From contig NZ_AULM01000023.1 in the NCBI RefSeq assembly GCF_000422285.1, positions 1-60,564 of the forward strand: DNA of 60,564 bases, read 5' to 3'. Numbering within the stretch: the stretch's first letter is position 1; the number at the start of each line of letters is the position of its first letter. Position numbers and translations under genes: made by a program. This DNA comes from Desulfatiglans anilini DSM 4660 (GTDB lineage Bacteria; Desulfobacterota; DSM-4660; Desulfatiglandales; Desulfatiglandaceae). A model generated the notes under the pieces. It had not been told where the DNA came from. It did not search any database and worked only from the letters and a program-made list of their open reading frames with translations. Below, one piece after another: positions 34,714-44,485 of the stretch.

Positions 34714-36480
34714 TCACCCTTTCTTGAGCGCCCATGCCTTTTCCCAGAGCCGTACCCCCCGATCCTCCAGGCGAACGAGATAGGCATCCCCATCCACCTC
34801 GACGACGGTTCCTTCGCCGTGGATGGTCCGAACGGCGTCGCCCACCTGAAAGGATTTTTTCCGCGGCGCCTTCGGCTGAGGGGCCCCGTTCGTCGATAGG
34901 CGCAATCCAGGCTTTGAAAACGGCCGGAATCCTTTTACCGCGCCTCCACCCTGAGAAGCGATGACGGCCTCGGGTCTTTGAGGCTCTTCATAACGCTTCA
35001 CGGCCGTCTGCCATTCAGGGGTGAGGACGTTCTTGAAATCCTCAGGGAGACTCAACTCCCGGATCGCCCGGGTGAAGCCCACGTAAGCGACGTTGGCTTC
35101 GTCGCCGGATGGCTTGACCGGAGGCCCGCCGTTTCTTGACAACGAAACGGAAAGGTCGGCGTCGATGGCCACCCTGTGAAATTCCCGCCCCTTCGCCCCG
35201 TGGACCGTCGAAAGCATGATTCCCGGACCCTCGCCGCCCTCCCCTGACCTTTTGGAGATCCTCATCATGTCATAGAGGGCATCCGGCAAAATGCGGCTCT
35301 TTTCCCTAACCAGCTTAGCCATGCCGGCCAGTTGGAAATCATCCAGATCCCTGGCATAGGTTTCGAGGGCATCGAGGCCCTCGAAAGACCGGATGAACGG
35401 ATCGCGGATCTTGTCGTGCTCTTCCTCCGAGAGTTGGTAGACATCGAGGATCCGCCCCAGCACGGCGCCGACGCTCCCCTCCAGGGAAAATGAGATCCGC
35501 CGGGATCGCAGGTCCAGGGCCTTTTCAAAGAGGGCCAGATTGGTCCGGCTCAGGATGGCGCACCGCTCCCCGGCCGTCGGACGCGGGAGGCCGGTGTAGA
35601 AGCGCACCCTCGACGCCTTTTCGGGGTTCCCCTCTATCCTGAAACCCGCCTCTCCTTTCGCCTCCCGGATAAACACCGAGGCGAGGTGCGCAATCTCCTG
35701 CCCGAAGCGGAAGCTCAGGGTGAGATCCCGCTCCGCGTCGAAAGGCAGCCGCTTCATGGCATCGATGGCGTATCGAAAGCTGTAGATCTGCTGGTGCGAA
35801 TCCCCGACGATGACGACCCGTCTGCGGCAGTGCGCCAGGGCGTCGAGCATGACCGGTGACAGATCCTGCCCCTCGTCCACCAGGACCATGTCATAGCGGT
35901 CGAGGCTCCTGTAAAAGCCCCCTTCCCTGTGAAAAAGCTTCAAATAGAAGTCATGCGGGCAGGGCTTTTCCTGCCGGTACCATTGGCCCAGAATCTCCCT
36001 GCTGGCCTGAACGATGAGGTCCTGAGCCCCTTCGACGGCCTCTCTCACCTCCCCGGTGACATGGCCCAGGTGCCCCTCTCGAAAGGCCTCCATCGCTGCT
36101 TCGACCTTTGGAAACGGCGAGTTCAAAAAAAACTCCGTGAAGTCATATCCCACTGCGGCGAGCTGCTGGGCGTTTCTCCCTCCCCGAAACGCAGGGAGCA
36201 CATCGGCCACCGTGAAGGTCCCCACCTGGTCTTTCCATCGGCCGACATTAGCCGAAAAGGCCAAGGAATGGACCGTCCTGATCTCCACATTCCCCGGGAA
36301 CCTCCCCTGCGCCTCTTCTCTGGCCTTCCGGTTGTAGACGAGGTAAAGGATCCTCAGATCAGGATGCGCAGAGGCGATCATCTGAAGCGTGGTGGTCTTT
36401 CCCGTCCCCGCCCGGGCATTGATCAGAAGAACCCTCCCCGTTGAATCCACGATGGCCTGCTGTTCTCCAGTCGGTTTCAC
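34714..36480 (-). CDS. UvrD/Rep-like superfamily 1 DNA helicase
   Basis: A 588-aa SF1A helicase with motif I NARAGTGKTTTL (about 21-32), motif II MVLVDEGQDLS, motif III GDSHQQIYSFRYA, and motifs V/VI LSTVHGAKGREFHRV and VAYVGFTRAIREL. It is shorter than UvrD/Rep (about 700 aa), lacking part of the 2B domain, and resembles the Fbh1-like branch. The C-terminal KSFQVGDAVRTIHGEGTVVE with GVRLWEKAW resembles the Tudor-like tail of UvrD. It has a GTG start; the ribosome site is weak. Stand-alone gene; probably DNA repair or fork maintenance. Confidence 0.92.
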   Translation of the reverse strand: MKPTGEQQAIVDSTGRVLLINARAGTGKTTTLQMIASAHPDLRILYLVYNRKAREEAQGRFPGNVEIRTVHSLAFSANVGRWKDQVGTFTVADVLPAFRGGRNAQQLAAVGYDFTEFFLNSPFPKVEAAMEAFREGHLGHVTGEVREAVEGAQDLIVQASREILGQWYRQEKPCPHDFYLKLFHREGGFYRSLDRYDMVLVDEGQDLSPVMLDALAHCRRRVVIVGDSHQQIYSFRYAIDAMKRLPFDAERDLTLSFRFGQEIAHLASVFIREAKGEAGFRIEGNPEKASRVRFYTGLPRPTAGERCAILSRTNLALFEKALDLRSRRISFSLEGSVGAVLGRILDVYQLSEEEHDKIRDPFIRSFEGLDALETYARDLDDFQLAGMAKLVREKSRILPDALYDMMRISKRSGEGGEGPGIMLSTVHGAKGREFHRVAIDADLSVSLSRNGGPPVKPSGDEANVAYVGFTRAIRELSLPEDFKNVLTPEWQTAVKRYEEPQRPEAVIASQGGGAVKGFRPFSKPGLRLSTNGAPQPKAPRKKSFQVGDAVRTIHGEGTVVEVDGDAYLVRLEDRGVRLWEKAWALKKG

Positions 36481-36855
36481 GACCCGTTCGCATCCTCCCG
36501 TCCTGTTCGATCAGGCGAAAGGCTATAGCGCCTCGCCCTGTCCGTCAATCCCAAAGCGGCCCACATCCCTTCCGGCCCTCTTCTCTGGACGCTACAATCC
36601 ATGGCCGCACTCCCCTTTTGACGAGGGCCGCCCGGCGCACCCCTGCACCCCATCGAACCAGACCGGCGGCGCTGGGTGTGCCTGTGTCGGCGCCCATCCA
36701 CCCAACGGAGCTCGGCCGGGAAGCAAAGCCAGGCTTCAGGGCTGCCCGGTTTTCGATATGGTCTGCTCAGTCCGCGATGAACCCGCAGCCCCATCCTGAG
36801 AACGATTGCTTTTTAAGACCGGCCGGAAAAGAATGGTTTGTGCAAAATCGGCCCA
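36481..36855. other. Intergenic gap, nothing identified
   Basis: About 375 bp between the MFS transporter's stop and the helicase's start, both minus-strand genes. Frames here are not protein-like, and no hairpin with a T-run was found. Confidence 0.4.
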
Positions 36856-38220
36856 TCAACCCGGGAGTTTGTGGATGTCAACCCCCCGAAGACGCCGGCT
36901 GCTAAGGAGCAGGAAGGCGGTCATCGCCACCAGGAAATACCAGGGGAACCAACCTATGGAATGGGGGAACAGGGCGTCTTCACCGGTGCCAAAACGGCGC
37001 GCCGCGGCCAGGCCGGCCGAGTAGACAAGACCGAGCATCCCGTAGGCCAGGTTGAACGACAGCCCCTTGAAACTGAGGACCGTGGCCCGCTGCTCCGATG
37101 CAGTGATGCGGTTGAGGTAGTGGCTCAGAAAGAAGTTGAAGACGTACATGACCCCAATCAGCAGCAGCATGGGGGCCACACCGTAGACCGGCACGAAGAG
37201 GGTCATGCCCGCCAGCCCGAGGATGGTCGCTCCAGCCAGAAGCGCGAAGATGCACCGCGGGGAGCACCGCAGCGCCAGGCCCGCCGCCGCACGAGGCGCA
37301 AACAGGCCCACCGCCGCCATAGCCGCCCCGATCAGGCCGAAACCGGCCTCGGGCAGTTCGATGAGACGGTAATACTGGCTGTTGAGGGTCAGAATCATCC
37401 GGATGACATGGTCGAAGAGCAAACCGCCCAGTATCACCACCAGGGCGAAGGGGGTCTTCACAATCCAGACCCCGGCCCGGAAGGTCAGCCTGATGGCGTC
37501 CGCCACGGGCCGCCCGCAGCCTTTTATTCCGTCCGCGGCCTGAGGGCCGGCACAGTCCGGTTCGCTCATGCGCCAGGCTGTCGCTAGAGCCGCAACGGCC
37601 ATCGCAAGGGTCAGGTAGACAGGGAAACGCATCGTAACCGTCTGCTCCATGGGTTGGTTGAACCCCACAAAGGCCGCAACCCGCTGCATCAGAGCCGGGT
37701 CGTAAACCGCCGCCCCCACCAGCGAGGCCGCCATGAAGGCCCCCGCCTGCCAACGGATCTGATGCTCGAGCACCCGGCCCCACTCCCGGGCGAGACCCGC
37801 CGCTTTGAGGGAGTCGTAAGCGAGGGCTTCGTCGGCACCACTGGCCGAAGCCTCGGCCGTACCGCTCAGGACGCGGTTGACCAGAAAGAACGGAAAGAGC
37901 CACCCTGAAGGGCCCCGCGGCGCAAAGGCCATCAAGACCATCTCCAGCACCATCAAGAACCCGGAAAGCAGCAGCAGCCGGCGGCGGCCCAGAGTGTCGG
38001 CCAAGGCCCCGGAGGGCACCTCCACCAGCACGATGGTCGCAGCCCAGACGGCGTTGAGGATGGCGAATTGCTCGAGGGTCAGACCGTAGTCCAGGAAAAG
38101 GATGGTGAATACAGGGTAGTAGAACCGGGCGTTGAAAAAAATCCGGAAGGCGATGAAAAGCCTTACGTTGGGCAGGCTGAAAGGCAAAGCGGATTCATCC
38201 TCACGCTGCCGGCAGCGCAT
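36856..38220 (-). CDS. Major facilitator superfamily transporter
   Basis: A 454-aa membrane protein with about twelve hydrophobic helices. The loop 2-3 signature is GALADTLGRRRLLLLSG (MFS motif A form), and a second loop RITASEQRATVLSFKG is typical of the MFS group that includes Bacillus YxiO-like and tetracycline-type carriers. The substrate is unknown. The ATG follows AGAGG at eight bases. It has no co-directional neighbours close enough to suggest an operon. Confidence 0.9.
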   Translation of the reverse strand: MRCRQREDESALPFSLPNVRLFIAFRIFFNARFYYPVFTILFLDYGLTLEQFAILNAVWAATIVLVEVPSGALADTLGRRRLLLLSGFLMVLEMVLMAFAPRGPSGWLFPFFLVNRVLSGTAEASASGADEALAYDSLKAAGLAREWGRVLEHQIRWQAGAFMAASLVGAAVYDPALMQRVAAFVGFNQPMEQTVTMRFPVYLTLAMAVAALATAWRMSEPDCAGPQAADGIKGCGRPVADAIRLTFRAGVWIVKTPFALVVILGGLLFDHVIRMILTLNSQYYRLIELPEAGFGLIGAAMAAVGLFAPRAAAGLALRCSPRCIFALLAGATILGLAGMTLFVPVYGVAPMLLLIGVMYVFNFFLSHYLNRITASEQRATVLSFKGLSFNLAYGMLGLVYSAGLAAARRFGTGEDALFPHSIGWFPWYFLVAMTAFLLLSSRRLRGVDIHKLPG

Positions 38221-38735
38221 TGAAAAAGCCTCTGCTCACAAAACCCCCTCCTTCGGATAAAACAGAAGGCCTTTCCGGCCACCCTTCGGAAGGGCGAGGC
38301 CGGGGATGGTTTCCCCTTGCACGAATCGGGTTGATCACCATAAATGATCATAATTCGGATAGCGAAGCTTTTCAATAGGGTTCAAAGCGGCTCCTTCCAG
38401 CGAGAATCTTCGTTTGAAAATCGTTTCAAAATCGCCTTGGGTATGGCAGAGTGTTGTCGAAGAGCACCCTCCGCAAATTGTTTTCTGTTGCTTTTACGGC
38501 ACATTACGAAACGCTTTCTCTTTTTGAAGCCCTTTGAACGAAGCTTGCCCGGTGCGCAGGAAACGGGCCTTTCGCGCGTTCGCGATGGGGGCGGGGACGG
38601 GCAGGCAGGCCGGCCGAAGCCGTGGAAGTAAAACGGCGGCGGATGACGGGAATGGATAGTCTGGAAACATCTTCCTTTTCAAAGCTATATTTCCGGATGG
38701 ACACGAATGAAGGTTTCTCCTATGGAGTTCGATTG
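38221..38735. other. Divergent regulatory gap before the sensor phosphatase, with a solitary repeat iteron
   Basis: About 515 bp between divergent genes. The only recognisable element is ATTTCCGGATGGA at 38690-38702, an exact match to the outer iteron of the dispersed repeat family, without the rest of the element. No clear promoter was identified. Confidence 0.45.
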
Positions 38736-40583
38736 ATGCAATCCATCAAAGCGAAGATGCTTCTGTGGTTCGGCCTGACGTTGACCCTGCTGCTGTCGCT
38801 GCTCGCAGCCACGACCTATTGGCAAACCAAGGACACCGTGATTGCTCTGACGCGGGAACTGAGCCAGGAGGTGCTCGGCGCGCGATCGGCCGAGCTGAGC
38901 CGGCTCATGCAGGGCTACCTGAACGATGTCAAGACGTTCGCGAGCCGCAACCTGATCCGGAGGGGAGATTTCGTAGAGATCGGCATGGATCTGCAGCGGC
39001 GGGCCAAAAGCATCAACCCTGACTATGAAATGCTCTTTTTCGCCGATGCCCAGGGGCGCTTCATCACGACTACCGGCGCCATGGGGGACGTGTCGGACCG
39101 GCTTTACGTGAAGGCCATCGTGGAGGAGGGCCGGGCCGAGTTCATCAGCGAGCCGGTCATCTCACGCGCTTCGGGCGAGTACGTCTTCGTGGTAGCCGCG
39201 GCTGTGAAAGACGATGAGGGGAAACCGATCGGCCTGATCGGCGCGACGGTCCTCCTCAACACGCTTTCGGAGGTCGCGGGCTCGATCACCATCGGGGGGA
39301 ACGGCTTTGGCTGGGTGGCGGACCACAACGCGCTCGTCATTGCGCACCCGGATCCGAAGATGCGCATGCACCTGAACCTGCTCCGGGCCTCGGAACGCGG
39401 GTTCAAAGGGGTGGAAGAGATCGGACGGATGGTGACGGAAGGCCGGTCAGGGCTGCGCGCCTTCCAGCGGCCCGACGGGTCGCAGGTGGTGACGATCTTC
39501 AACCCGATCCCGAACACCCCCGGCTGGGCGATCGGGGTCTCTCTCTACGAGACGGAGCTGATGGGAAAGGCCTACCGCCTCATGCGTAACATCATCCTGC
39601 TGATGGTTGGAATTCTTCTGGCCGTTCTGCTGATGGTCTTTTTCATCTCCGGCCGGATCGCAAAACCCGTGCTCGATCTGAAGAAAGGGGTCGAGGTCGT
39701 GGCCTCGGGGAACCTCGACCATGTTTTGCATATCCGCACCGGGGACGAGATCGAGGCCCTGTCCGGCGCCTTCAATAAAATGACCGGCGACCTGAAGGAT
39801 TATATCCGGAACCTGCAGCAGGTCACGGCGGAAAAGGAGCGCGTGGAAGGGGAGCTGCGGGTGGCGAACAAGATCCAGGCCAGCATGCTGCCGCGCGTCT
39901 TCCCGCCCTTCCCGGATGTCCAACGGCTCGACCTGTACGCCGTCATGGAGCCGGCCAGGGAGGTCGGGGGCGACTTCTACGACTTTTTCCTGCTGGACGA
40001 CCAGCGGCTGTACTTCAGCATCGGGGATGTTTCCGGCAAGGGAATCCCGGCGGCCCTCTTCATGGTCATCACCATGACCATCCTCAGAAACCAGATGGTC
40101 CAGGGCGGTTCCCTCGAACAGGTGTTCCACCAGACCAACAACATGCTCTGCTCCGAAAACGTGGAGAACATGTTCGTGACGGTCTTCACCGGCCTGCTGG
40201 ACATCCGGACCGGGGAGATGGAGTTCGTCAGCGCCGGCCACAACCCGCCGGTCGTCTCCCGCCAAAGCGGAGACTTTACCACCCTGGATGCGCCGGTCAA
40301 CCTGGTGCTCGGCGGCATGGAGGATTACAGTTTCCGGTCCTCCCGGACGATCCTCGAGCCCGGCGATCTTCTGTTCCTCTATACCGACGGCGTCACGGAG
40401 GCCATGAACGAGAGGGGGGAACTCTTCTCCGATGCCCGGATGATCGAGGCGGTCAACGGGCTGAAGGGTTTGGACGTGCGATCGCTCATCAAAGGCGTGC
40501 GGGAGGCGGTCGGGCGGTTCGTCCAGGACGAGCCCGCATCGGACGATGTAACCATGATGGGGCTGACCATCAAGAGAGAGTAA
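38736..40583 (+). CDS. Sensor serine phosphatase: dCache-HAMP-PP2C (SpoIIE/RsbU type)
   Basis: A 615-aa membrane sensor. Transmembrane helix 1 (about 8-28), a periplasmic double-Cache domain (about 35-285, with YVKAIVEEGRAEFISEPVISRASGEY), transmembrane helix 2 (about 292-312), HAMP (about 313-370), coiled coil, then a PP2C phosphatase (about 395-615). The metal-binding motifs are visible: EVGGDFYDFF, GDVSGKGIPAALFM and SDDVTMMG. Such proteins dephosphorylate an anti-sigma-factor antagonist in response to a ligand. No antagonist or anti-sigma gene is nearby. The ATG at 38736 has GGAG eight bases upstream. It precedes the fatty-acid operon but probably is not part of it. Confidence 0.93.
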   Translation: MQSIKAKMLLWFGLTLTLLLSLLAATTYWQTKDTVIALTRELSQEVLGARSAELSRLMQGYLNDVKTFASRNLIRRGDFVEIGMDLQRRAKSINPDYEMLFFADAQGRFITTTGAMGDVSDRLYVKAIVEEGRAEFISEPVISRASGEYVFVVAAAVKDDEGKPIGLIGATVLLNTLSEVAGSITIGGNGFGWVADHNALVIAHPDPKMRMHLNLLRASERGFKGVEEIGRMVTEGRSGLRAFQRPDGSQVVTIFNPIPNTPGWAIGVSLYETELMGKAYRLMRNIILLMVGILLAVLLMVFFISGRIAKPVLDLKKGVEVVASGNLDHVLHIRTGDEIEALSGAFNKMTGDLKDYIRNLQQVTAEKERVEGELRVANKIQASMLPRVFPPFPDVQRLDLYAVMEPAREVGGDFYDFFLLDDQRLYFSIGDVSGKGIPAALFMVITMTILRNQMVQGGSLEQVFHQTNNMLCSENVENMFVTVFTGLLDIRTGEMEFVSAGHNPPVVSRQSGDFTTLDAPVNLVLGGMEDYSFRSSRTILEPGDLLFLYTDGVTEAMNERGELFSDARMIEAVNGLKGLDVRSLIKGVREAVGRFVQDEPASDDVTMMGLTIKRE

Positions 40584-40652
40584 AGGCATCAAGCTCAGCA
40601 TCATCCCGTTCAATTCAGATATTTTGCTCGACCAGAGAACCGTAAAATTTTC

Positions 40653-40684
40653 TTGACAAGATCCATACTAAACATTTAGTTTGG
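40653..40684 (+). promoter_or_regulatory. Promoter overlapped by a TetR-type palindromic operator
   Basis: TTGACA at 40653-40658 is a perfect -35 element. Just downstream lies the near-perfect 22-bp palindrome CCA-n-ACTAAA-CA-TTTAGT-n-TGG (40663-40684), which would cover the -10 region. It is 66 bp before the first gene of the catabolic operon. The only TetR gene in the window lies inside that operon, so autoregulation by it, released by an acyl-CoA or acid, is the likely arrangement. Confidence 0.75.
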
Positions 40685-40749
40685 TAATCCTCGCCGTTTG
40701 TTGTGGATGAGAGCGCCGCCCGTACAATCAGGGCTTTGGGGGTCGGGGG

Positions 40750-41883
40750 ATGGATCCGAGGCTGAATCCCGAAAAGCTGGGGTTGATGGTCAAGGCAAGG
40801 GAGTTTGCACGCGAGCGTTTCACGGACGGATACCGGCTCGACAAGGAAGAGGCCTTTCCTGCGGCGATTCACCAGGCTGCGGGCTCTGCCGGGCTGCTCG
40901 GGGCCTACATCCCGAAGGAGTTCGGCGGTCTCGGGATCGGCTTCCTGGGGCACACCTTGATCATGGAAGAGTTCTGGCGGGTGGATCCAGGTATCGGCAA
41001 CATTCTCCTTGGCGTCTTCGGGTCGGAGCTGCTGATGTTCTACGGCAGCGAAGAACTGAAACGCCGGTGGCTGCCGACCCTCGCCGAAGGCCGCGCGATC
41101 AGCTGCTGCGCCATCACCGAACCGAACGCGGGGAGCGACATCTTTTCCGTCGCAACCTCCGCCCTGCCCTCCAGGGGCGGATGGCGCCTAGATGGAACCA
41201 AACAGTTCATCACGGGCGGAACCCTCGCTGATGTTATCCTCATCCTGGCTGTAAGCGATCCCGGGCAGACGTCCAGGCGCTTCTCCTTCTTCGTTGCCGA
41301 AAAGGACTCCGCAGGCATCTCCAGTGAAAAGATGAAGGGCAAACTCGGCATCCGGGCTTCGGACACGGCGGAGCTCGTTTTCAGGGACCTTTTCGTCCCG
41401 GAATCGCACCTTCTGGGCAAAGCCCTGGGCCAGGGCTTTGCCCAAGTGATGCATCTGTTCAACATCAACCGTGTATTCGCCTGCGGCCAGGGGGTCGGGG
41501 TGGCTCAAGGGGCCATCGACCTTGCAATCGAGCACCTGAGGGAGAATCCGCTTCAAGCCGGGAAGCAGACGACCCAATTCCGGCTTGCCGAGATGCTGGC
41601 ATCGGTTCTGGCGGCCCGGTCGGCGTATTATTCGGCCGGATGGAAGATCGACCAAGGGGACATCGACCCGGCCGAGGTCGCCATGGCCAAGCTCCTCGCC
41701 GGCGAGACCGGAGTGCGCGTCGCCAGGGATGCCCTCGGGATCGTGGGCGTCTACGCGGAGGAAAAGACGAGGCGCCTTTCCCGGTTCTACAGGGACGCAA
41801 AGATCGTGGAGATCTACGAGGGCGCCAAGGATCTCGAGAAGCTGACCATCGCGAGGCAGGTCCTCAAAAGACCCATGGGATAG
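40750..41883 (+). CDS. Acyl-CoA dehydrogenase
   Basis: A 377-aa FAD-dependent acyl-CoA dehydrogenase that makes a trans-2-enoyl-CoA. The FAD/substrate motif ITEPNAGSD is near residue 122, GIRASDTAELVF follows, and the C-terminal AKIVEIYEGAKDLEK contains the Glu that acts as catalytic base in many family members. It is the first gene of the operon behind the operator-overlapped promoter. Substrate chain length or structure cannot be read from sequence. Confidence 0.93.
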   Translation: MDPRLNPEKLGLMVKAREFARERFTDGYRLDKEEAFPAAIHQAAGSAGLLGAYIPKEFGGLGIGFLGHTLIMEEFWRVDPGIGNILLGVFGSELLMFYGSEELKRRWLPTLAEGRAISCCAITEPNAGSDIFSVATSALPSRGGWRLDGTKQFITGGTLADVILILAVSDPGQTSRRFSFFVAEKDSAGISSEKMKGKLGIRASDTAELVFRDLFVPESHLLGKALGQGFAQVMHLFNINRVFACGQGVGVAQGAIDLAIEHLRENPLQAGKQTTQFRLAEMLASVLAARSAYYSAGWKIDQGDIDPAEVAMAKLLAGETGVRVARDALGIVGVYAEEKTRRLSRFYRDAKIVEIYEGAKDLEKLTIARQVLKRPMG

Positions 41884-41944
41884 GGTTCGCTTTCGCCCTA
41901 AACCCTCTCGATGAGCTGGTTTTCCATTTAGGAGGCTTTCATTG

Positions 41945-43126
41945 ATGAACACAGACATCTACCTGGTCTCAGCGGCCCGGTCGGCCATCGGGGATTTCGG
42001 AGGAGGTTTCAGGCCCCTCCCCGCCATTGAACTGGTTGCACCCGTGATCGAAGCCGCCGTGGCCCGTGCGGGAATCCCCAAGGAAGCCATTGAGAAGGTC
42101 ATCCTGGGAAACACCCTCTCACCGCTCACCCCCAATATCGCCCGCGGGGCAGCCGTCACCTGCGGCATCCCCCCGCAGACACCCGCCTTCTCGATTCATT
42201 GCGCCTGCGCCAGTGCGATGCAGGCGCTGATCAGCGGGGTTTCCGCACTCATGCTGGGCGAAGCACGGATCGCACTGGTGGGGGGAGTGGAATCCATGAG
42301 CAATGCGCCCTACCTCCTGCCGAGCACCCGTTGGGGGCAGCGCCTGAGGCACGCACGGGCGGTGGACCTCCTGTGGTGGGGCATGCAGGAGGATCCCGTC
42401 ATGGGCGGCATGGGGGCGGCGGCCGACTTCCTGGCGGAGCGGTACCGCATCAGCCGGGAAGAACAGGACGAACTGGCTTTGTCCTCCCACCAGAGGGCGG
42501 CCTCGGCCAGGGGGAACGGCTATTTCGCGCGGGAGATCGTCCCGATCGAGGTCAAAGACGGAAGGCGGTCCAGGACGGTCGATGCGGACGAGCACCCGAG
42601 GGCCGAACTCGGCATCGAAGACCTGGCAAGGCTCCAGCCGGCCTTTTCAGCCCAGGGCACCGTGACGGCCGGCAATGCCAGCGCCTTGAACGACGGGGCC
42701 TCGGCCGTTGTGATCGCTACCAAAGATGCCTGCGAAGCATACGGGCTCGAACGCCTCGCAAAGGTCGGCCCCTGGTCCATCAAGGCGACGGAGCCGCGGC
42801 TCACCGGGATCGCGCCCGTGCCGGCCATCCGCGAGGTTGCGGAGTCGGCCGGCCTGGGGCTTTCGGACATCGATCTGGTGGAGATCAACGAGGCCTTCGC
42901 CTCCTATTACATCGCCTGCGAAAGGGACCTCGGGCTGGACCGGGAAAAGGTGAACGTCAATGGCAGCGGGATCTCCCTCGGGCACCCGGTGGGCGCCACA
43001 GGGACCCGGCTGGTGGTGACGCTTCTTCACGAGATGATGCGCAGGGACACACCTCTCGGGCTGGCAAGCCTTTGCGCCGGCGGTGGGATGGGGTACGCCA
43101 TCCTCCTTCGAAGGGATTTCGGCTGA
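41945..43126 (+). CDS. Acetyl-CoA acyltransferase (thiolase)
   Basis: A 393-aa thiolase, the last step of beta-oxidation. The nucleophilic Cys lies in [16 protein letters not shown], and the C-terminal motifs [22 protein letters not shown] (His) and CAGGGMGYA (second Cys) are all present. The ATG is preceded by AGGAGG at nine bases; a TTG one codon upstream is less likely. It lies 61 bp after the dehydrogenase gene. Confidence 0.95.
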   Translation: MNTDIYLVSAARSAIGDFGGGFRPLPAIELVAPVIEAAVARAGIPKEAIEKVILGNTLSPLTPNIARGAAVTCGIPPQTPAFSIHCACASAMQALISGVSALMLGEARIALVGGVESMSNAPYLLPSTRWGQRLRHARAVDLLWWGMQEDPVMGGMGAAADFLAERYRISREEQDELALSSHQRAASARGNGYFAREIVPIEVKDGRRSRTVDADEHPRAELGIEDLARLQPAFSAQGTVTAGNASALNDGASAVVIATKDACEAYGLERLAKVGPWSIKATEPRLTGIAPVPAIREVAESAGLGLSDIDLVEINEAFASYYIACERDLGLDREKVNVNGSGISLGHPVGATGTRLVVTLLHEMMRRDTPLGLASLCAGGGMGYAILLRRDFG

Positions 43127-43200
43127 GCATCGAGCGTAAGCAAGCGTTTTGGCAAGGGGTTGATGGGTCGAATCGCCAATCATGCAAGGAGGTTGGAAAG

Positions 43201-44346
43201 ATGAAGAGAGGAAGATGTATCGTGGCCGTCCTGTTATTTGGCATATTTGCGCTGCACACCGGCCTCGGCCTTTCCGCCGAGAAGGTGAAGATCGGTACGC
43301 TGCTCTCGACAAGCGGGCGTTTCGCCTTCCTTGGAGACCCTGAGCAAAAGGGGGTTGAGCTGGCCGTCGAGGAGATCAATGCCAATGGGGGGGTCCTCGG
43401 GAAACAGATCGAACTCGTCTCCTACGATGACGAAGGGAACCCCGGCAAGGCGGCCAACCTCATCGACCGCCTCATCAGCAATGACCAGGTGGTGGGAATT
43501 GTCGGGGCCTCCACCTCCGGGACCATCAACGTCGCGGCTACCGCGGTGGAAAAAGCCGGCATCCCGACGTTTTACATCTCGGGAAACTCCGCCCTGTGCA
43601 AAGGAAAAAAATGGGTGTTCAACGCTGCTCCCGCCGATGAGCTGGATGCCGAAGGCATGATCGACTTTATCAAGGACAACCTCAAGCTGAACGTGATCGG
43701 GATCATCCACGACGCCAACGAATATGGGTCCCGTTCGACGGAGTCGTTTCTGGAACTGATCGGCAAGCGCGCCCCCGGCATCAAGATCGCGGGCGTCGAG
43801 AAATACCAGTCCTCCGACCGTGACATGAGCGCGCAGCTCATCAACCTCAAAAACGCCGGGTCGCAGTGCATCGTCATCTGGGGCGTGGGCTTTGCACCGG
43901 CGGTCATTGTCAAGAACTGGCACCAGCTCGGGATGAAGGAGATCCGGCTGATGGGCGGAGCCGGCATGGGGTCCCACAAGATGATCGAATCCCTGGGAGA
44001 AGCCGGGGAAGGCCTTCTTTTCAATACGGTCCTGAACTACGGGGCGCCTAATGAGCGGGAACAGGCCTTCATCGACCACTACAAAAAGAAGTTCGGGGCC
44101 ATCCCGCCGACCTTCGCCGCCGTGGGATATGACGCGGCGTACCTGCTGGCAGAGGCCCTGAAAACCGCCGCCGGGGATGCCCCCCGGCTGGCAGAGGCCA
44201 TCTCCGGCATCCGGAATTTCCAGGGGGTCCAGGGGACCTTCGATTTCTCGGAGAACCGCTGCAACGGCCTCCTGCCTGGGTGTTACGTGATGGCGGTGGT
44301 CAAGAACCAGGACTACTATCCCGCGGAAAAAGTCTACCCCAGATAG
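43201..44346 (+). CDS. livK: ABC transporter substrate-binding protein (LivK type)
   Basis: A 381-aa periplasmic binding protein with a signal peptide (about 1-25, ending GLGLSAEKV). It is a type I ligand-binding protein: VKIGTLLSTSGRFAFLGDPEQKG, VGIVGASTSGT and YDAAYLLAEAL are typical of the branched-chain amino acid/amide group. Members of this group also bind fatty, aromatic and urea-type ligands. Being inside a beta-oxidation operon suggests a carboxylic acid rather than an amino acid. Confidence 0.93.
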   Translation: MKRGRCIVAVLLFGIFALHTGLGLSAEKVKIGTLLSTSGRFAFLGDPEQKGVELAVEEINANGGVLGKQIELVSYDDEGNPGKAANLIDRLISNDQVVGIVGASTSGTINVAATAVEKAGIPTFYISGNSALCKGKKWVFNAAPADELDAEGMIDFIKDNLKLNVIGIIHDANEYGSRSTESFLELIGKRAPGIKIAGVEKYQSSDRDMSAQLINLKNAGSQCIVIWGVGFAPAVIVKNWHQLGMKEIRLMGGAGMGSHKMIESLGEAGEGLLFNTVLNYGAPNEREQAFIDHYKKKFGAIPPTFAAVGYDAAYLLAEALKTAAGDAPRLAEAISGIRNFQGVQGTFDFSENRCNGLLPGCYVMAVVKNQDYYPAEKVYPR

Positions 44347-44485
44347 CGCAACGCCAATGCCCCGCAGGGCTGTCGACTCCGCCTCGACAGGGGCTCGGGT
44401 GGGGATTCGTTCCGGTCCTGCGGGAGATGGAATATCCGGCGGACGAAGCAGGGAACCCCGGGCGAAACCGGACAGGTGACGTGAC

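Noticed and set aside
43165..43190. Sigma54-type promoter (TGGCA...TTGA) before livK
   Set aside because: The spacing between the GG and the downstream dinucleotide is one base short of the required 10, and the -12 GC is missing.
42199..44346. A 715-aa frame spanning the end of the thiolase and livK
   Set aside because: Only the part from the ATG at 43201 is real (LivK with signal peptide); upstream it is an out-of-frame reading of the thiolase gene.
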